NCBI GenBank assembly: GCA_937928165.1
Contig: CALFVT010000002.1
Coordinates: 62,001 to 126,000 of the forward strand
From: an uncultured Caulobacterales bacterium
Lineage (GTDB): Bacteria > Pseudomonadota > Alphaproteobacteria > Caulobacterales > Maricaulaceae
Reading direction: 5' to 3'
Length of the DNA stretch: 64,000 nucleotides
Below, piece after piece: positions 7,811 to 17,033 of the stretch (positions are counted from its first letter, which is position 1; every line of letters begins with the position of its first letter). Both the position numbers and the translations under genes were made by a program. Under the pieces are notes generated by a model. It saw nothing but the letters and a program-made list of their open reading frames with translations, searched no databases and was not told where the DNA came from.

Positions 7811-8350
7811 CTAGCGGCGCGGGAGATATTTATTACGCGGCCGCATGGGAAGCGCTTTCGGCCCTTCGCCGCGGCGACGGCTTGGCTGATAAGCCACTTG
7901 GCAATGAGCGCTGCAATAGGGCTCGCTATCTTTGACCTTCCGGCCACAAAAGCGGAAATCATTATCGCCCGGATCTCCAATCGGCCATTTACACATATGA
8001 TCACGAATGGTGAGGATGGTGGCAAATTCACCATTTGGCAAAGGCTTGGCTTCGACTGGTGCAGGCAGGGGCGCGTCTTGTGTTGCAGAGCGAATTTTCG
8101 GAATAGACGGCGTTTTTGGTTTCGCCCTCGCCTTGGGCTTGACCGCAGCCGTGCGGGCCGCCGCAGGTTTTGCGGCGCGGCGCGTGGCCGGGCGCGACGG
8201 CTTGGCGCGGCCAGACAGCCCAAGACGGTGAACCTTGCCTATGACTGCATTACGGGTGACGCCGCCAAGCTGTTTGGCGATCTGACTGGCGCTCAGGCCA
8301 TCTGCCCATAATTTAGATAGGATTTCTACGCGGTCTTCGGTCCAAGCCAT
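7811..8350 (-). CDS. gcrA: Cell-cycle regulator GcrA
   Basis: 179 residues. GcrA works with sigma-70 RNA polymerase at promoters methylated at GANTC by CcrM and drives S-phase genes in Caulobacter and relatives. The N-terminal DNA-binding part MAWTEDRVEILSKLWADG...TRNAVIGKVHRLGL (residues 1-45) is highly typical, and the C-terminal part has CKWPIGDPG...FCGRKV...YCSAHCQVAYQP, the family's Cys/His-rich segment. A Lys/Arg/Pro/Ala-rich linker joins them. This gene restricts the host to alphaproteobacteria. It is transcribed alone, leftward. Confidence 0.96.
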   Translation of the reverse strand: MAWTEDRVEILSKLWADGLSASQIAKQLGGVTRNAVIGKVHRLGLSGRAKPSRPATRRAAKPAAARTAAVKPKARAKPKTPSIPKIRSATQDAPLPAPVEAKPLPNGEFATILTIRDHMCKWPIGDPGDNDFRFCGRKVKDSEPYCSAHCQVAYQPSRRRGEGPKALPMRPRNKYLPRR

Positions 8351-8652
8351 AGTTAACTCTTCAGTCTATCACGCCCGCGCAAAGCGGCTGGCGCGGTGAT
8401 TAATATCGGTAAGCCTTAAACTCACCCTCCCGTTAAACCTTGTGTAAAGAAATTGTTAAAAACCACAAGATGATGTTTACATCTATCCACAGTTTACTAG
8501 ATATTGTGGCATAAAGATTCACGTCTGCCGCCCTGATACCCTTCGCAAAGGCAAAAGGAAGTAAAATCACGCCGTTTGTGATTGCCCCGCGCGGCGTCAT
8601 TATGATAGGGGTTGTTTTTGCTGCGATATTCGCGCGCACAAGGGACGTGCCT
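8351..8652. other. Divergent intergenic region upstream of gcrA
   Basis: No gene seen in 302 bases. It holds one near-consensus DnaA box, CTATCCACA at 8483-8491 (8 of 9 to TTATCCACA), and a CcrM-type GATTC (GANTC) at 8516-8520. In Caulobacter, DnaA activates gcrA and GANTC methylation times cell-cycle genes, so both sites are reasonable but unproven control points. Confidence 0.4.
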
Positions 8653-9459
8653 ATGGCCAAAACATTACCAACGCCGCCGCCCATTCGCGAATTTGGCCGC
8701 TTTAATACCCTTGGGCTTTGGACGCTTTATACCAAAGAAGTGCGCCGCTTTATGCGGGTTGCGCCCCAGACCATATTGGCGCCGATTGTGTCGAACTTAC
8801 TTTATATGACCGTTTTCATTCTTGCTTTCGCGGAGCAGCGCGGGGACGGCAGCGCAGAATTTATTGCCTTTCTCGCCCCTGGTCTTGTCATGCTCGGGAT
8901 TTTAAATAATGCATCCTCCAATAGTTCGTCCTCTATTATGACAGGCAAGCTCATGGGGGCGATTAATGATGTGCTTATGCCGCCTTTATATTATTTTGAG
9001 TTGGCCCTTGGCTATATTGGCGGCTCCGTCACGCGCGGACTTATGGTAGCAATTTTCACCGCCGCCGCCCTATCTTTATTCACCTCTATGATGCCCGTTG
9101 TTTTGTGGCCCGTTTTATATTTCAGTCTCGCGGCCGCTATGATGCTCGGCATGATTGGAATTTTATCGGGCATTTGGGCGGAAAAATTCGATCAGCTCGC
9201 GGTGGTTAATCAATTTATCATCCTGCCGCTCTCATTCTTATCAGGAACATTTTACCATATTGATATTCTACCGGAGTTTTTCCGCCAGATCTCACTGGCG
9301 AATCCGCTATTTTACTTAATTGACGGCTTTCGCTACGGCTTTATTGGAACAGCGGACGGCAATGTCATGATCGGCGTGGTCTATACACTGATCCTTAATA
9401 TCATTTTATTTTTCACATGCTTGCGGGTCTTAAAGTCCGGCTGGCGTCTTAAAGCTTAA
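8653..9459 (+). CDS. ABC-2 type transporter permease
   Basis: 268 residues from the ATG at 8653, which follows AGGGA at 7 bases; a GTG at 8578 would add 25 residues that look unlike the family. About six membrane helices are visible from residue 45 on, with the ABC-2 pattern (FMRVAPQTILAPIVSNLLYMTVF...) and the conserved end segment LPLSFLSGTFYHIDILPEF followed by NPLFYLIDGFRYGFIG. This is the NodJ/YadH-like (COG0842) type of exporter permease. No ATP-binding subunit gene is adjacent, so its partner is encoded elsewhere and its cargo is unknown. Confidence 0.85.
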   Translation: MAKTLPTPPPIREFGRFNTLGLWTLYTKEVRRFMRVAPQTILAPIVSNLLYMTVFILAFAEQRGDGSAEFIAFLAPGLVMLGILNNASSNSSSSIMTGKLMGAINDVLMPPLYYFELALGYIGGSVTRGLMVAIFTAAALSLFTSMMPVVLWPVLYFSLAAAMMLGMIGILSGIWAEKFDQLAVVNQFIILPLSFLSGTFYHIDILPEFFRQISLANPLFYLIDGFRYGFIGTADGNVMIGVVYTLILNIILFFTCLRVLKSGWRLKA

Positions 9460-9470
9460 AGGAGGCTATT

Positions 9471-10667
9471 ATGGCCAAAGGCGATCATCTTTACGACTGT
9501 TATAAACCCCCCGCACAGGAATTTATACGCGGCGAAGGGGCTTATCTTTACACGGATAAAGGCGAGAAATATCTTGATTTTATCGCGGGGATTGCGGTGA
9601 CATGTTTGGGTCATAACCACCCAGACCTCGTTAAGGCGATCCAAACTCAAGCAGGAGAGCTTTTACACCTATCCAATATGTTTCGCGTCAAAGGCCAGTT
9701 TGAGCTTGCGGATAAATATTGCGCCGCACTGCCCTTTGCCGAGAAAGTGTTTTTTACCAATTCCGGCGCAGAGGCGCTGGAATGCGCCATGAAAACCGCA
9801 CGCCGCTATCAGCATGACCGCGGCCATCCAGAGCGCTATGATATTATCACCTTCCAAGGGGCATTTCACGGACGCACATTTGCCACGATTACGGCGGGCG
9901 GGAATCCGAAATATGTCAAAGGCTTTGGCCCGAAACTACCGGGCTTTATTAATCTACCCTTTGGCGATCATGACGCGCTCGACGCGGCGATCACACCACA
10001 GACAGCAGCCATCCTTGTGGAGCCCGTACAAGGCGAAGGCGGGCTGCGCCCCCTCCCCGAAGCTTGCCTTAAAGGCCTGCGGGCGCTTTGTGATGAAAAA
10101 GGGATTGTGTTAATTTATGACGAAGTACAATGCGGCGCAGGACGCACAGGCAAGCTTTTTGCCCATCAATGGGCGGAGGGCGCAGAGCCAGACATTATGG
10201 CGATCGCCAAAGGCGTCGGCGGCGGCTTTCCGTTTGGTGCCTGCCTCGCCCGCGAAGAGATAGCGCAATATATGGTGCCCGGCACCCACGGCTCGACTTA
10301 CGGCGGAAACCCGCTCGCGATGGCAGCTGGCAATGCAGTGTTTGATATTATTTCACAGCCAGATTTCCTCGATCATGTCGTCAAAATGTCCAATAGGCTC
10401 AAACAGCAATTTGAGGGCCTAAAAGACCGCTACCCCGATGTGGTCGAAGACATTCGCGGCAAGGGCTTATTAATCGGCATGAAGCTTAAAAAAGATGTGC
10501 TGCCCGTGCGGAAAGAGGCGCTAGAAAAAGGCCTGCTCGCAGGTAGCGCAGGGGATAATGTCCTGCGCATGGCCCCGCCGCTGATTATTGATGAAAGTCA
10601 TATTCATGAAGCCGTCGGCATCTTAGAAGCCTGTTTCAAAACCGCCCAAAACGCGCCGGATATTTAA
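9471..10667 (+). CDS. argD: Acetylornithine aminotransferase
   Basis: 398 residues. A PLP enzyme that makes N-acetylornithine from N-acetylglutamate semialdehyde in arginine synthesis, and may also serve succinyldiaminopimelate transamination in lysine synthesis. Motifs: TNSGAEALECAMKTAR (PLP phosphate site), FHGRTFATITAGG, DEVQCGAGRTGKLFAHQ, and the catalytic lysine in AIAKGVGGGFPFGA. A strong GGAGG ribosome site precedes the ATG. It is 11 bases after the ABC permease and 21 bases before argF, so at least argD and argF form an operon. Confidence 0.94.
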   Translation: MAKGDHLYDCYKPPAQEFIRGEGAYLYTDKGEKYLDFIAGIAVTCLGHNHPDLVKAIQTQAGELLHLSNMFRVKGQFELADKYCAALPFAEKVFFTNSGAEALECAMKTARRYQHDRGHPERYDIITFQGAFHGRTFATITAGGNPKYVKGFGPKLPGFINLPFGDHDALDAAITPQTAAILVEPVQGEGGLRPLPEACLKGLRALCDEKGIVLIYDEVQCGAGRTGKLFAHQWAEGAEPDIMAIAKGVGGGFPFGACLAREEIAQYMVPGTHGSTYGGNPLAMAAGNAVFDIISQPDFLDHVVKMSNRLKQQFEGLKDRYPDVVEDIRGKGLLIGMKLKKDVLPVRKEALEKGLLAGSAGDNVLRMAPPLIIDESHIHEAVGILEACFKTAQNAPDI

Positions 10668-10688
10668 AGCCCGTAGAGAAAGCTTGCT

Positions 10689-11609
10689 ATGCCTCACTTC
10701 CTTGACCTTCTCGCTGTTCCGGCTTCCGAGCTGCGTGCGGTTTTGGATGAAAGCCACCGTATCAAGGCGGCGCGGGGCGGGATGCCAAAAGGACGCCTTG
10801 ATAAAGACGCCCCATTTAAAGGCGAAACCCTCGCCTTAATTTTTGAAAAATCCAGCACACGCACACGCTTTAGTTTCGACATGGCCATGCAGCAGCTCGG
10901 CGGGCGCGGCCTGACGGTCTCCGCCAGTGACATGCAAATTGGGCGCGGGGAAACCATAGAGGACACAGCCAAAGTCTTATCCCGTTTTATAGACGGGATT
11001 ATGCTGCGGGCGAACAGCCATAACACCCTGCTCGGCCTCGCGGCCCACGCGGATATTCCGGTCATTAATGGGCTGACCGATTATAACCACCCTTGTCAAA
11101 TCATGGCCGACCTTCAAACCCTTGAAGAGCGCGGCGGAGACTTATCAGACATGAGCCTAACATGGGTCGGGGACGGTAATAATGTCGCCGTTAGTTTTAT
11201 CAATGCCGCCGCTAAATTCGGCTTTAAACTCCGCCTGTCCTGCCCCAAAGCCTATCAGGTTTCTGATAATATTTTAGCCCCCGCACGGGCGCAAGGCGCA
11301 AAGATCACCGTGATTGAAAACCCCCTAGAGGCGGCCCAAGACAGCGACGTCATCATCGCCGATAGTTTTGTCTCCATGGGCGATAAAGACGCGGACGCGC
11401 GCCTGGAAGACCTCATGCCCTATCAGGTCACAGACGCGATTATGAACGCCGCCGCCAAAGACGCGGTCTTCCTCCATTGCCTACCCGCCCATAGAGGCGA
11501 AGAGGTCGCCGCCAGCGTCATAGACGGGCCGCAATCCGCCGTATTTGACGAAGCCGAAAACCGCCTTCATGCCCAAAAAGCGATCATCCGCTGGTGTTTT
11601 GACGCTTAA
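10689..11609 (+). CDS. argF: Ornithine carbamoyltransferase
   Basis: 306 residues. It makes citrulline from ornithine and carbamoyl phosphate. The carbamoyl-phosphate motif [10 protein letters not shown] (about residues 55-64), the DYNHPCQ motif (about 131-137), and the ornithine-site [11 protein letters not shown] near the C-terminus are all intact. It follows argD directly. argG, the next enzyme, lies separately at 55093-56316 on the other strand; argH and argB/C/J are not in the window. Confidence 0.95.
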   Translation: MPHFLDLLAVPASELRAVLDESHRIKAARGGMPKGRLDKDAPFKGETLALIFEKSSTRTRFSFDMAMQQLGGRGLTVSASDMQIGRGETIEDTAKVLSRFIDGIMLRANSHNTLLGLAAHADIPVINGLTDYNHPCQIMADLQTLEERGGDLSDMSLTWVGDGNNVAVSFINAAAKFGFKLRLSCPKAYQVSDNILAPARAQGAKITVIENPLEAAQDSDVIIADSFVSMGDKDADARLEDLMPYQVTDAIMNAAAKDAVFLHCLPAHRGEEVAASVIDGPQSAVFDEAENRLHAQKAIIRWCFDA

Positions 11610-11613
11610 GCCT

Positions 11614-12231
11614 ATGGCCCGCCCTTACCGTTTATTTTGCGCCATTGCCGCTTGGGTGACGCTTATCATTCAATACGGCGTCATTATCATCGGCGGAAAA
11701 TACGGCGGGTTTATCAACTCCAATTTGGCCTTTTTTGGTTATTTTACTATTTTGACCAATATATTCGTCGCCTTTGCGTTCACTGCGCCAGTTTTAAATC
11801 CGCGCGCCCTCATAGCGCGCATCTTTACGCGCCAAGCGGTACGCGCCGCCCTCGCTCTTTATATTCTCATCGTGGCCCTTGTTTATCATTTCATGCTCGC
11901 CGCGATTCATAACCCAACAGGCCTAAACGCGCTGACCAATATTGGCCTGCATTATATCCTCCCTGCCCTTTATATTATCGACTGGCTGGCTTTTGCCCCA
12001 AAAGATAAAATGCGCTTTAAGATCTTGCCGCTCTGGGCGGTTTACCCGCTGATCTATGGAGTCTTCACCATTATTCGCGGGCTGTTCACGGGGGTCTACC
12101 CCTATCCATTTTTAAATATAACCGAGCGCGGCTTTGCTGCGGTGATGATCACCATGTGCATATTCTGCGCGGTATACATTATCGGCGGGGCGGGATTTAT
12201 TGCGCTCGGGCGGGTCTTGCCGAGGCGGTGA
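11614..12231 (+). CDS. Pr6Pr-type integral membrane protein
   Basis: 205 residues from the ATG at 11614, 4 bases after the argF stop; the longer reading frame that starts inside argF is unlikely. Six membrane helices are visible (about residues 7-25, 35-55, 70-92, 105-120, 130-150 and 170-195). The layout, with N-x-LAFFGYFTILTN in helix 2 and a YPFLN segment before the last helix, fits the Pr6Pr family (related to FAR-17a/AIG1), whose function is not established. A long palindrome with a T run follows its stop. Confidence 0.75.
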   Translation: MARPYRLFCAIAAWVTLIIQYGVIIIGGKYGGFINSNLAFFGYFTILTNIFVAFAFTAPVLNPRALIARIFTRQAVRAALALYILIVALVYHFMLAAIHNPTGLNALTNIGLHYILPALYIIDWLAFAPKDKMRFKILPLWAVYPLIYGVFTIIRGLFTGVYPYPFLNITERGFAAVMITMCIFCAVYIIGGAGFIALGRVLPRR

Positions 12232-12232
12232 G

Positions 12233-12302
12233 GGGTTTAATTGAGGGAGTTTGAAAATCGATTATCAATCGATTTTTTAATCAAATTCCCTCAATTAAAT
12301 CC
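12233..12302. repeat. 70-bp nested palindrome, probable terminator
   Basis: Outer arms 12233-12254 and 12281-12302 match at 20 of 22 bases as an inverted repeat (core TTTAATTGAGGGA.TTTGA). An inner 9-bp stem AAAATCGAT / ATCGATTTT (12254-12262, 12268-12276) with loop TATCA runs into a T6 tract. It starts right at the end of the arg/Pr6Pr gene cluster. It could be a strong bidirectional terminator or a small mobile repeat (MITE- or REP-like). Confidence 0.7.
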
Positions 12303-12334
12303 AACACCCTGATTCTTGCTGTAATCTTAATCTG

Positions 12335-12475
12335 TTCCCGTTCATGGACAGGCAAGCGTACGTTGGCTGGTCGGGCGGGGCGGCATGAGCTGGATACGGG
12401 TAGAGGTCACGACTTTGCTACGTCCAGCCGTACTTTGGTCAGATGGGATAGAACCATTCCTGTCCTGAACTGCGC
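12335..12475 (+). ncRNA. Candidate structured RNA
   Basis: This lies in a 414-base interval without a convincing gene. GTTCATGGACAGG (12340-12352) pairs with CCTGTCCTGAAC (12459-12470) in a 12-bp helix with one bulged T. Inside, GTACG..GCTGG pairs with CCAGCCGTAC, and TGGT/ACCA closes a side hairpin before the closing helix. The upstream palindrome isolates it from the arg cluster. The length and long-rod shape recall 6S RNA, but I see no decisive sequence signature and the strand is not certain. Confidence 0.3.
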
Positions 12476-12645
12476 AAAATCATGCTGCCGTGCGGCGCGT
12501 GCCATACGAAACAAAATTATATTGGTATCCAGTATGGATATGCGCCGCGCGGACTGTCCGCACTCTTTTCAACGCGCAGCCCGCACAGCGGCGCGGCGCT
12601 TTATCATGGGCGCTTAAAAGCCGTTAATTCAATACAGGAGCCTTT

Positions 12646-12855
12646 ATGGCACGCAGCGCAAAACATCCCCGCCCCGGCCAAGAGAACCATCCGCAAACCC
12701 CCGTTTACACGGCCTATAAAGATTTACCGCCCCCGCCGCCTGAAGAGCGCGAGGCCATGGTCGCCCGGCTTATGGCGGTATATGACCGCATTAACAAAAA
12801 TGCAGAGGCCGAGCGCCGCGCCAAGCTTTTAAGCTGGTCTGATTGGGCCCCTTAA
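12646..12855 (+). CDS. Small proline-rich protein, unknown
   Basis: 69 residues. An AGGAG ribosome site lies 6 bases before the ATG, which supports translation. The N-terminal half is basic and proline-rich with a run of five prolines (KDLPPPPPEE), followed by a charged amphipathic helix (EREAMVARLMAVYDRINKNAEAERRAKLL) and the end SWSDWAP. No signal peptide or membrane segment. I recognise no family. It sits 58 bases before hslO on the same strand. Confidence 0.6.
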   Translation: MARSAKHPRPGQENHPQTPVYTAYKDLPPPPPEEREAMVARLMAVYDRINKNAEAERRAKLLSWSDWAP

Positions 12856-12913
12856 AGCCCGGCCATATCAAGAGGGCTTGCAATTTCCGCCGCCATACCC
12901 CACATGCGCGGGC

Positions 12914-13858
12914 ATGACAGATAAGCATAAACAAAGCCCCGAACTGACTCCTGAGTTAGCAACACCCCAGGCCAATGACAATCACGTCACCGTATTTCAA
13001 ATTAACCGCCAAGCGGTGCGTGGCCGCGCGATAAACCTCAGCACGGCGCTCAATGAAGCTTTGGGGGCAGAGCGCTATCCACCGCGCGTGTCCCGGCTTT
13101 TGGGGGAAGCCATGATGATCGCGGCTCTGATTGCCCGCAGCCTTAAATTTGATGGGCGGCTTTTGGTACAATGTATCGGCAGTAATGACGGGGCGGTGTC
13201 TTTGCTGGTGGCGGACTGCACGACCGATGGGCATTTACGCGGCTATGCGCGCTATAATCAAGATATGCTGCGGCAAATCGAGCTCGATCATAAAAACCCT
13301 GGCGCGCAGGCTTTATTTGGCAAAGGCACATTTTCCATGACCATCGACCAAGGGCCGGATATGGATCAATATCAAGGGCTATCAGCCATTGAAGGGGATA
13401 GCCTATCGGAATGCGCTGAGCATTATTTTGCCCAAAGCGAGCAAATTCCAACGCGGATAAAGCTCGCCTGCGGGCAACTCCAAGACCCCGGACAAGACCC
13501 AGTCTGGCGCGGCGCAGGGTTGATGATACAAAAAATTGCCGATGACGCTGCCCGCAGTGATACGGGCGAAGCTTGGACAACGGCGCAGGCTTTATTTGAA
13601 ACCGTCAGCGACGCGGAGCTGCTCGATCCCGATGTTTCGCAAAATACTTTGCTCTACCGCCTGTTTCATGAAGACGGGGTGCGCGTGATTGAAACCAGCG
13701 AGGTGAAAGGGCAATGTTCATGCTCAAAATTACGGCTTGAAAATACGCTGAAATCTTTTGGCGCGGAGCAAATTAAAGACATGGCAACGGACGGGTTCAT
13801 TGAGGCAAATTGCGAGTTTTGCGCAGTAACTTACCGCTTTGACATTACCGCGCTTTAA
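12914..13858 (+). CDS. hslO: Hsp33 redox-regulated chaperone
   Basis: 314 residues from the ATG at 12914; a TTG at 12878 would add 12 unlikely residues. Hsp33 is a cytoplasmic holdase activated when oxidation releases zinc from its C-terminal cysteines. All four are present as CxC (C268, C270 in GQCSCS) and CxxC (C300, C303 in NCEFC). The N-terminal domain shows the typical INLSTALNEAL and LLGEAMMIAALIARSLKFDGRLLVQ. Its stop overlaps the stop of the convergent trkH by 4 bases. Confidence 0.94.
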   Translation: MTDKHKQSPELTPELATPQANDNHVTVFQINRQAVRGRAINLSTALNEALGAERYPPRVSRLLGEAMMIAALIARSLKFDGRLLVQCIGSNDGAVSLLVADCTTDGHLRGYARYNQDMLRQIELDHKNPGAQALFGKGTFSMTIDQGPDMDQYQGLSAIEGDSLSECAEHYFAQSEQIPTRIKLACGQLQDPGQDPVWRGAGLMIQKIADDAARSDTGEAWTTAQALFETVSDAELLDPDVSQNTLLYRLFHEDGVRVIETSEVKGQCSCSKLRLENTLKSFGAEQIKDMATDGFIEANCEFCAVTYRFDITAL

Positions 13859-15306
13859 GCCCGCCAGAAAGACGGCGTTAAAATGACAAGGGCGGTAATA
13901 ATCTCAAGCCGGCCCACGATCATGGCGATCATAAGCACCCATTTGGCCGGGTTTGAAAGCTCTTGATAGGTTCCCGCCGGGCCGATCATCTCCCCAAGGC
14001 CCGGGCCAACATTGGCAACGGCGCTACCCGCTCCCGACCAAGCAGTGAGGCTATCAAGTCCTAATAGGGATAAGAGCATGGCCGTCACAGCAAAGGTCAA
14101 GAAGAAGACGAAAAAATAACTCATCACGGAATAGACTACCCCGGGATGCAAAGGCCGCCCCGCATAGCGCATAGAGGCTACAGCGCTTGGCTGGGGCATT
14201 TTAAATAAATAGGATTTAAGCCCAGCAAAGGCCACTTGGTAGCGGAAAATTTTAATCGAACAGGCGGTCGATCCGGCGCAGCCGCCAATGAACATAAAGA
14301 CAAAAAAGCTTGCCACCGCAAAAGCGCCCCATTGTCCGTAATCCGCCGTCGCATAGCCTGTGCCGGTAACGATGGAAATCACATTAAACGCCGCAAGACG
14401 AAGGGCGCGGCTTTGGGATAACTCTGATTGTCCCCATAAGTAAAGGGTCACAGCGGCAATTAAAGCCGTGATAACCCCGACGAAGGCCCGCACTTGAGAG
14501 TCTTTGAACGGGGCGGAAAAACTTTGATTTTTGGCCATGATTAAATAAATGCCAAAAGGCATGGCGCCGGCCATCATAAAGATCATACAGACGATATCTG
14601 CGCCGTCGTCCATAAACCCGCCCATAGAGGCATCAGAGGTCGAATAACCGCCGGTGGCTACTGTTGTCATCGCATGGGCCGCCGCATCAAAGCCGCTCAT
14701 GCCTGTCATCATATAACCACTGCCGCAAAGCAAAGTGAGGACTAAATATATAGCTGAAATCCATGCCGCAATACTCGCCGCTTGGGGCAAGAGCTTCTCG
14801 CCCATATCAGAGCTTTCAAGGCGAAAGAGCTGCATGCCGCCCACCTTTAACATCGGAAGAACCGCCATCGCCGTGACAATAATCCCAATGCCCCCAATCC
14901 ATTGTAATATGGCCCGCCAGAGCAAAATACCTTTCGGAAAATCATCAAGCCCTGTCAGCACAGTCGAACCCGTCGTGGTAATGCCGCTAGTGGCTTCAAA
15001 TAAAGCATTGGTCAGGCTCATTTTCATCGGTGACATAATGAAAGGAAGGGCTGCAAAAGCCGATAAAGCCAGCCAAGATAACACTGTTAATAAAAACGCC
15101 CCGCGTGAGCGTAAATCCGGTACGGGGGTATAATTAATCAGTGCCAGCACACTGCCAAATAAAAGGGTCAGCGCGCCAGATATGCCAAAGGTCTGCCATG
15201 ATCTGTCCTTATAGGCCAAATCCACAAACATAGGCGCAAACATCGCCGCCCCCAAAGCAGCGATCATAAGGCCTACAACAAAATATACAGGACGAAGGTC
15301 AGACAT
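13855..15306 (-). CDS. trkH: Trk-type potassium uptake protein TrkH
   Basis: 483 residues, an integral inner-membrane protein with the four-fold membrane-pore-membrane plan of TrkH/KtrB. Filter-region motifs are visible: SGITTTGSTVLTGLDD (first pore loop), TTVATGGYSTSDASMGGF (second), and NVISIVTGTGYATADYGQWG (third), plus GGCAGSTACSIKIFRYQ. It imports K+ driven by ions, together with a cytoplasmic NAD-binding TrkA that is not in this window. It is transcribed alone and converges with hslO. Confidence 0.93.
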   Translation of the reverse strand: MSDLRPVYFVVGLMIAALGAAMFAPMFVDLAYKDRSWQTFGISGALTLLFGSVLALINYTPVPDLRSRGAFLLTVLSWLALSAFAALPFIMSPMKMSLTNALFEATSGITTTGSTVLTGLDDFPKGILLWRAILQWIGGIGIIVTAMAVLPMLKVGGMQLFRLESSDMGEKLLPQAASIAAWISAIYLVLTLLCGSGYMMTGMSGFDAAAHAMTTVATGGYSTSDASMGGFMDDGADIVCMIFMMAGAMPFGIYLIMAKNQSFSAPFKDSQVRAFVGVITALIAAVTLYLWGQSELSQSRALRLAAFNVISIVTGTGYATADYGQWGAFAVASFFVFMFIGGCAGSTACSIKIFRYQVAFAGLKSYLFKMPQPSAVASMRYAGRPLHPGVVYSVMSYFFVFFLTFAVTAMLLSLLGLDSLTAWSGAGSAVANVGPGLGEMIGPAGTYQELSNPAKWVLMIAMIVGRLEIITALVILTPSFWRA

Positions 15307-15504
15307 AAATACGGCTTATAGAGCTTTTGCAAAAATGCAAAGGCCCGATGGTAGAAACCCTTAGGATAGATATTTCGGTGATAGAAATAATGCGGTCAGC
15401 CCGCATATAGTATTTATCCCCCGTAGTGCTAAGCATGATAATATTATCTTGACCTATGACAAAATTGGGCCAACACCCTAAGACAGCATTATATTAAAGA
15501 GCCC

Positions 15505-16977
15505 ATGACACCCACACCAACGCAGCCTCACCATATACGAATGATCGGCTTTTGGCTGGGGATAGGCTTATTCATCACGATGGCTCTTCTCCCGCCGCCC
15601 TCCGGCCTTGAACCGAGCGGCTGGCTAACCTTAGCTTTACTGACATGGATGGTCTGTTGGTGGGTCAGCGAAGCTCTACCGATTGGGATTACTTCTTTAC
15701 TACCCTTGGTAATTGCGCCGCTTTTGGGGCTCTCGAGCTTGAGCGAGGCGGCTGCGCCTTTTGCCCATCCAATTATATTCCTTCTTATGGGCGGATATAT
15801 GATTGGGAAATCCATCGAACGCTGGAGCCTACATGAGCGTATCGCCTTAGGCGTTTTATCTAAAACCGGAACCACACCCAGCAAGCTCATTGGCGGATTT
15901 ATGATAACCGCCGCAGGCCTATCTATGTGGATATCCAATTCAGCCACGACAATTATGCTGCTACCAATTATCTTATCGATTGCCGCCCGCATGGATTATA
16001 CCCCGCCGGAAGCCCAGCGCTTTACCCTCGCAGCCCTGCTCGGCGTGGCGTGGGCCGCCTCAATTGGCGGGCTTGGCACGCCGGTAGGAACGCCGCCCAA
16101 CCTCATTGTTATTGGTTTTCTTGAAGCCTCCGGAGATATGCGCATTAGCTTTCTGCGCTGGATGGCCTTTGGGCTGCCGGTTGTTTTAATTATGGTGCCC
16201 GCTGGATTTATTGTCCTTACCCGGTTTGGTCCCAAACTTCCCAAAGCAAGCGAAACACCAAACCGTATTTTCAGCCAAAGACTAAAGGCCCTTGGGCCCA
16301 TTAGCCGCCCAGAACGGCGAGTGATGAGTGTGTTTTTATTCATTGCCTTTTTTTGGATGTTTCGGCGTATTTTTATTAATAAGATCACAGTTTTTGGGGT
16401 TACGCCCTTTGCCAATCTATCCGATAGCGCGATTGCTATTGCGGGTGTGATTGCCTTATTCACTATGCCGGCGGGGGTAAAAGAACAGCCCCATAGCCGG
16501 CTGCTGGATTGGGATACGGCGGTAAATATTCCTTGGGATACATTATTATTATTTGGCGGCGGGCTAAGCCTTGCCGCGCTTATTCAGCTCACAGGCCTAT
16601 CTCTATGGCTCGGTAATGAGATGAGTTTTATCACCCATTTCCACCCTATTATTATGACATTAATCCTAGTCAGTTTCGTCATATTTTTTACAGAGCTTAC
16701 CAGTAACACAGCTACAACAGCAGCGCTTATGCCCATAATAGCTGCCATCGCTCTTGAGACAGGACTCGACCCCGTGCGGCTTGCTATACCGCTCGCGCTT
16801 GCAGGGAGCTGCGCCTTTATGCTGCCCATGGCAACGGGGCCAAATGCAGTTGTTTTTGGCTCTGGAAAAATCACGATGGGGGATATGGCAAAGGCAGGGT
16901 TTCGCCTTAACTTAATCGGCATACCGGTGATTACCCTTATTGTCAGCCTTATATATCCGCTTGTCTTTAGCGCTTAA
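15505..16977 (+). CDS. DASS family (SLC13-type) anion symporter
   Basis: 490 residues with about 11 membrane segments. Divalent anion:sodium symporters carry succinate, malate, citrate or sulfate. The two substrate-site SNT motifs are SNSATTIMLLPI (about residues 145-156) and SNTATTAALMPI (about 398-409), the family sequence GTPVGTPPNLIVIGFL follows the first, and LPMATGPNAVVFGSG is near the C-terminus. It lacks any STAS or TrkA domain. A dicarboxylate substrate is the default guess. Transcribed alone. Confidence 0.88.
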   Translation: MTPTPTQPHHIRMIGFWLGIGLFITMALLPPPSGLEPSGWLTLALLTWMVCWWVSEALPIGITSLLPLVIAPLLGLSSLSEAAAPFAHPIIFLLMGGYMIGKSIERWSLHERIALGVLSKTGTTPSKLIGGFMITAAGLSMWISNSATTIMLLPIILSIAARMDYTPPEAQRFTLAALLGVAWAASIGGLGTPVGTPPNLIVIGFLEASGDMRISFLRWMAFGLPVVLIMVPAGFIVLTRFGPKLPKASETPNRIFSQRLKALGPISRPERRVMSVFLFIAFFWMFRRIFINKITVFGVTPFANLSDSAIAIAGVIALFTMPAGVKEQPHSRLLDWDTAVNIPWDTLLLFGGGLSLAALIQLTGLSLWLGNEMSFITHFHPIIMTLILVSFVIFFTELTSNTATTAALMPIIAAIALETGLDPVRLAIPLALAGSCAFMLPMATGPNAVVFGSGKITMGDMAKAGFRLNLIGIPVITLIVSLIYPLVFSA

Positions 16978-17033
16978 AATATCTGCAAAATCTATCGTAA
17001 CCGAATAATAACCTAATGATGCTATGATATCTT

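Noticed and set aside
12363-12832. Two overlapping plus-strand frames before the 69-residue gene
   Set aside because: No ribosome site, biased Arg/Ala composition and overlap with the RNA-like helices; the third frame with a clear AGGAG site is preferred.
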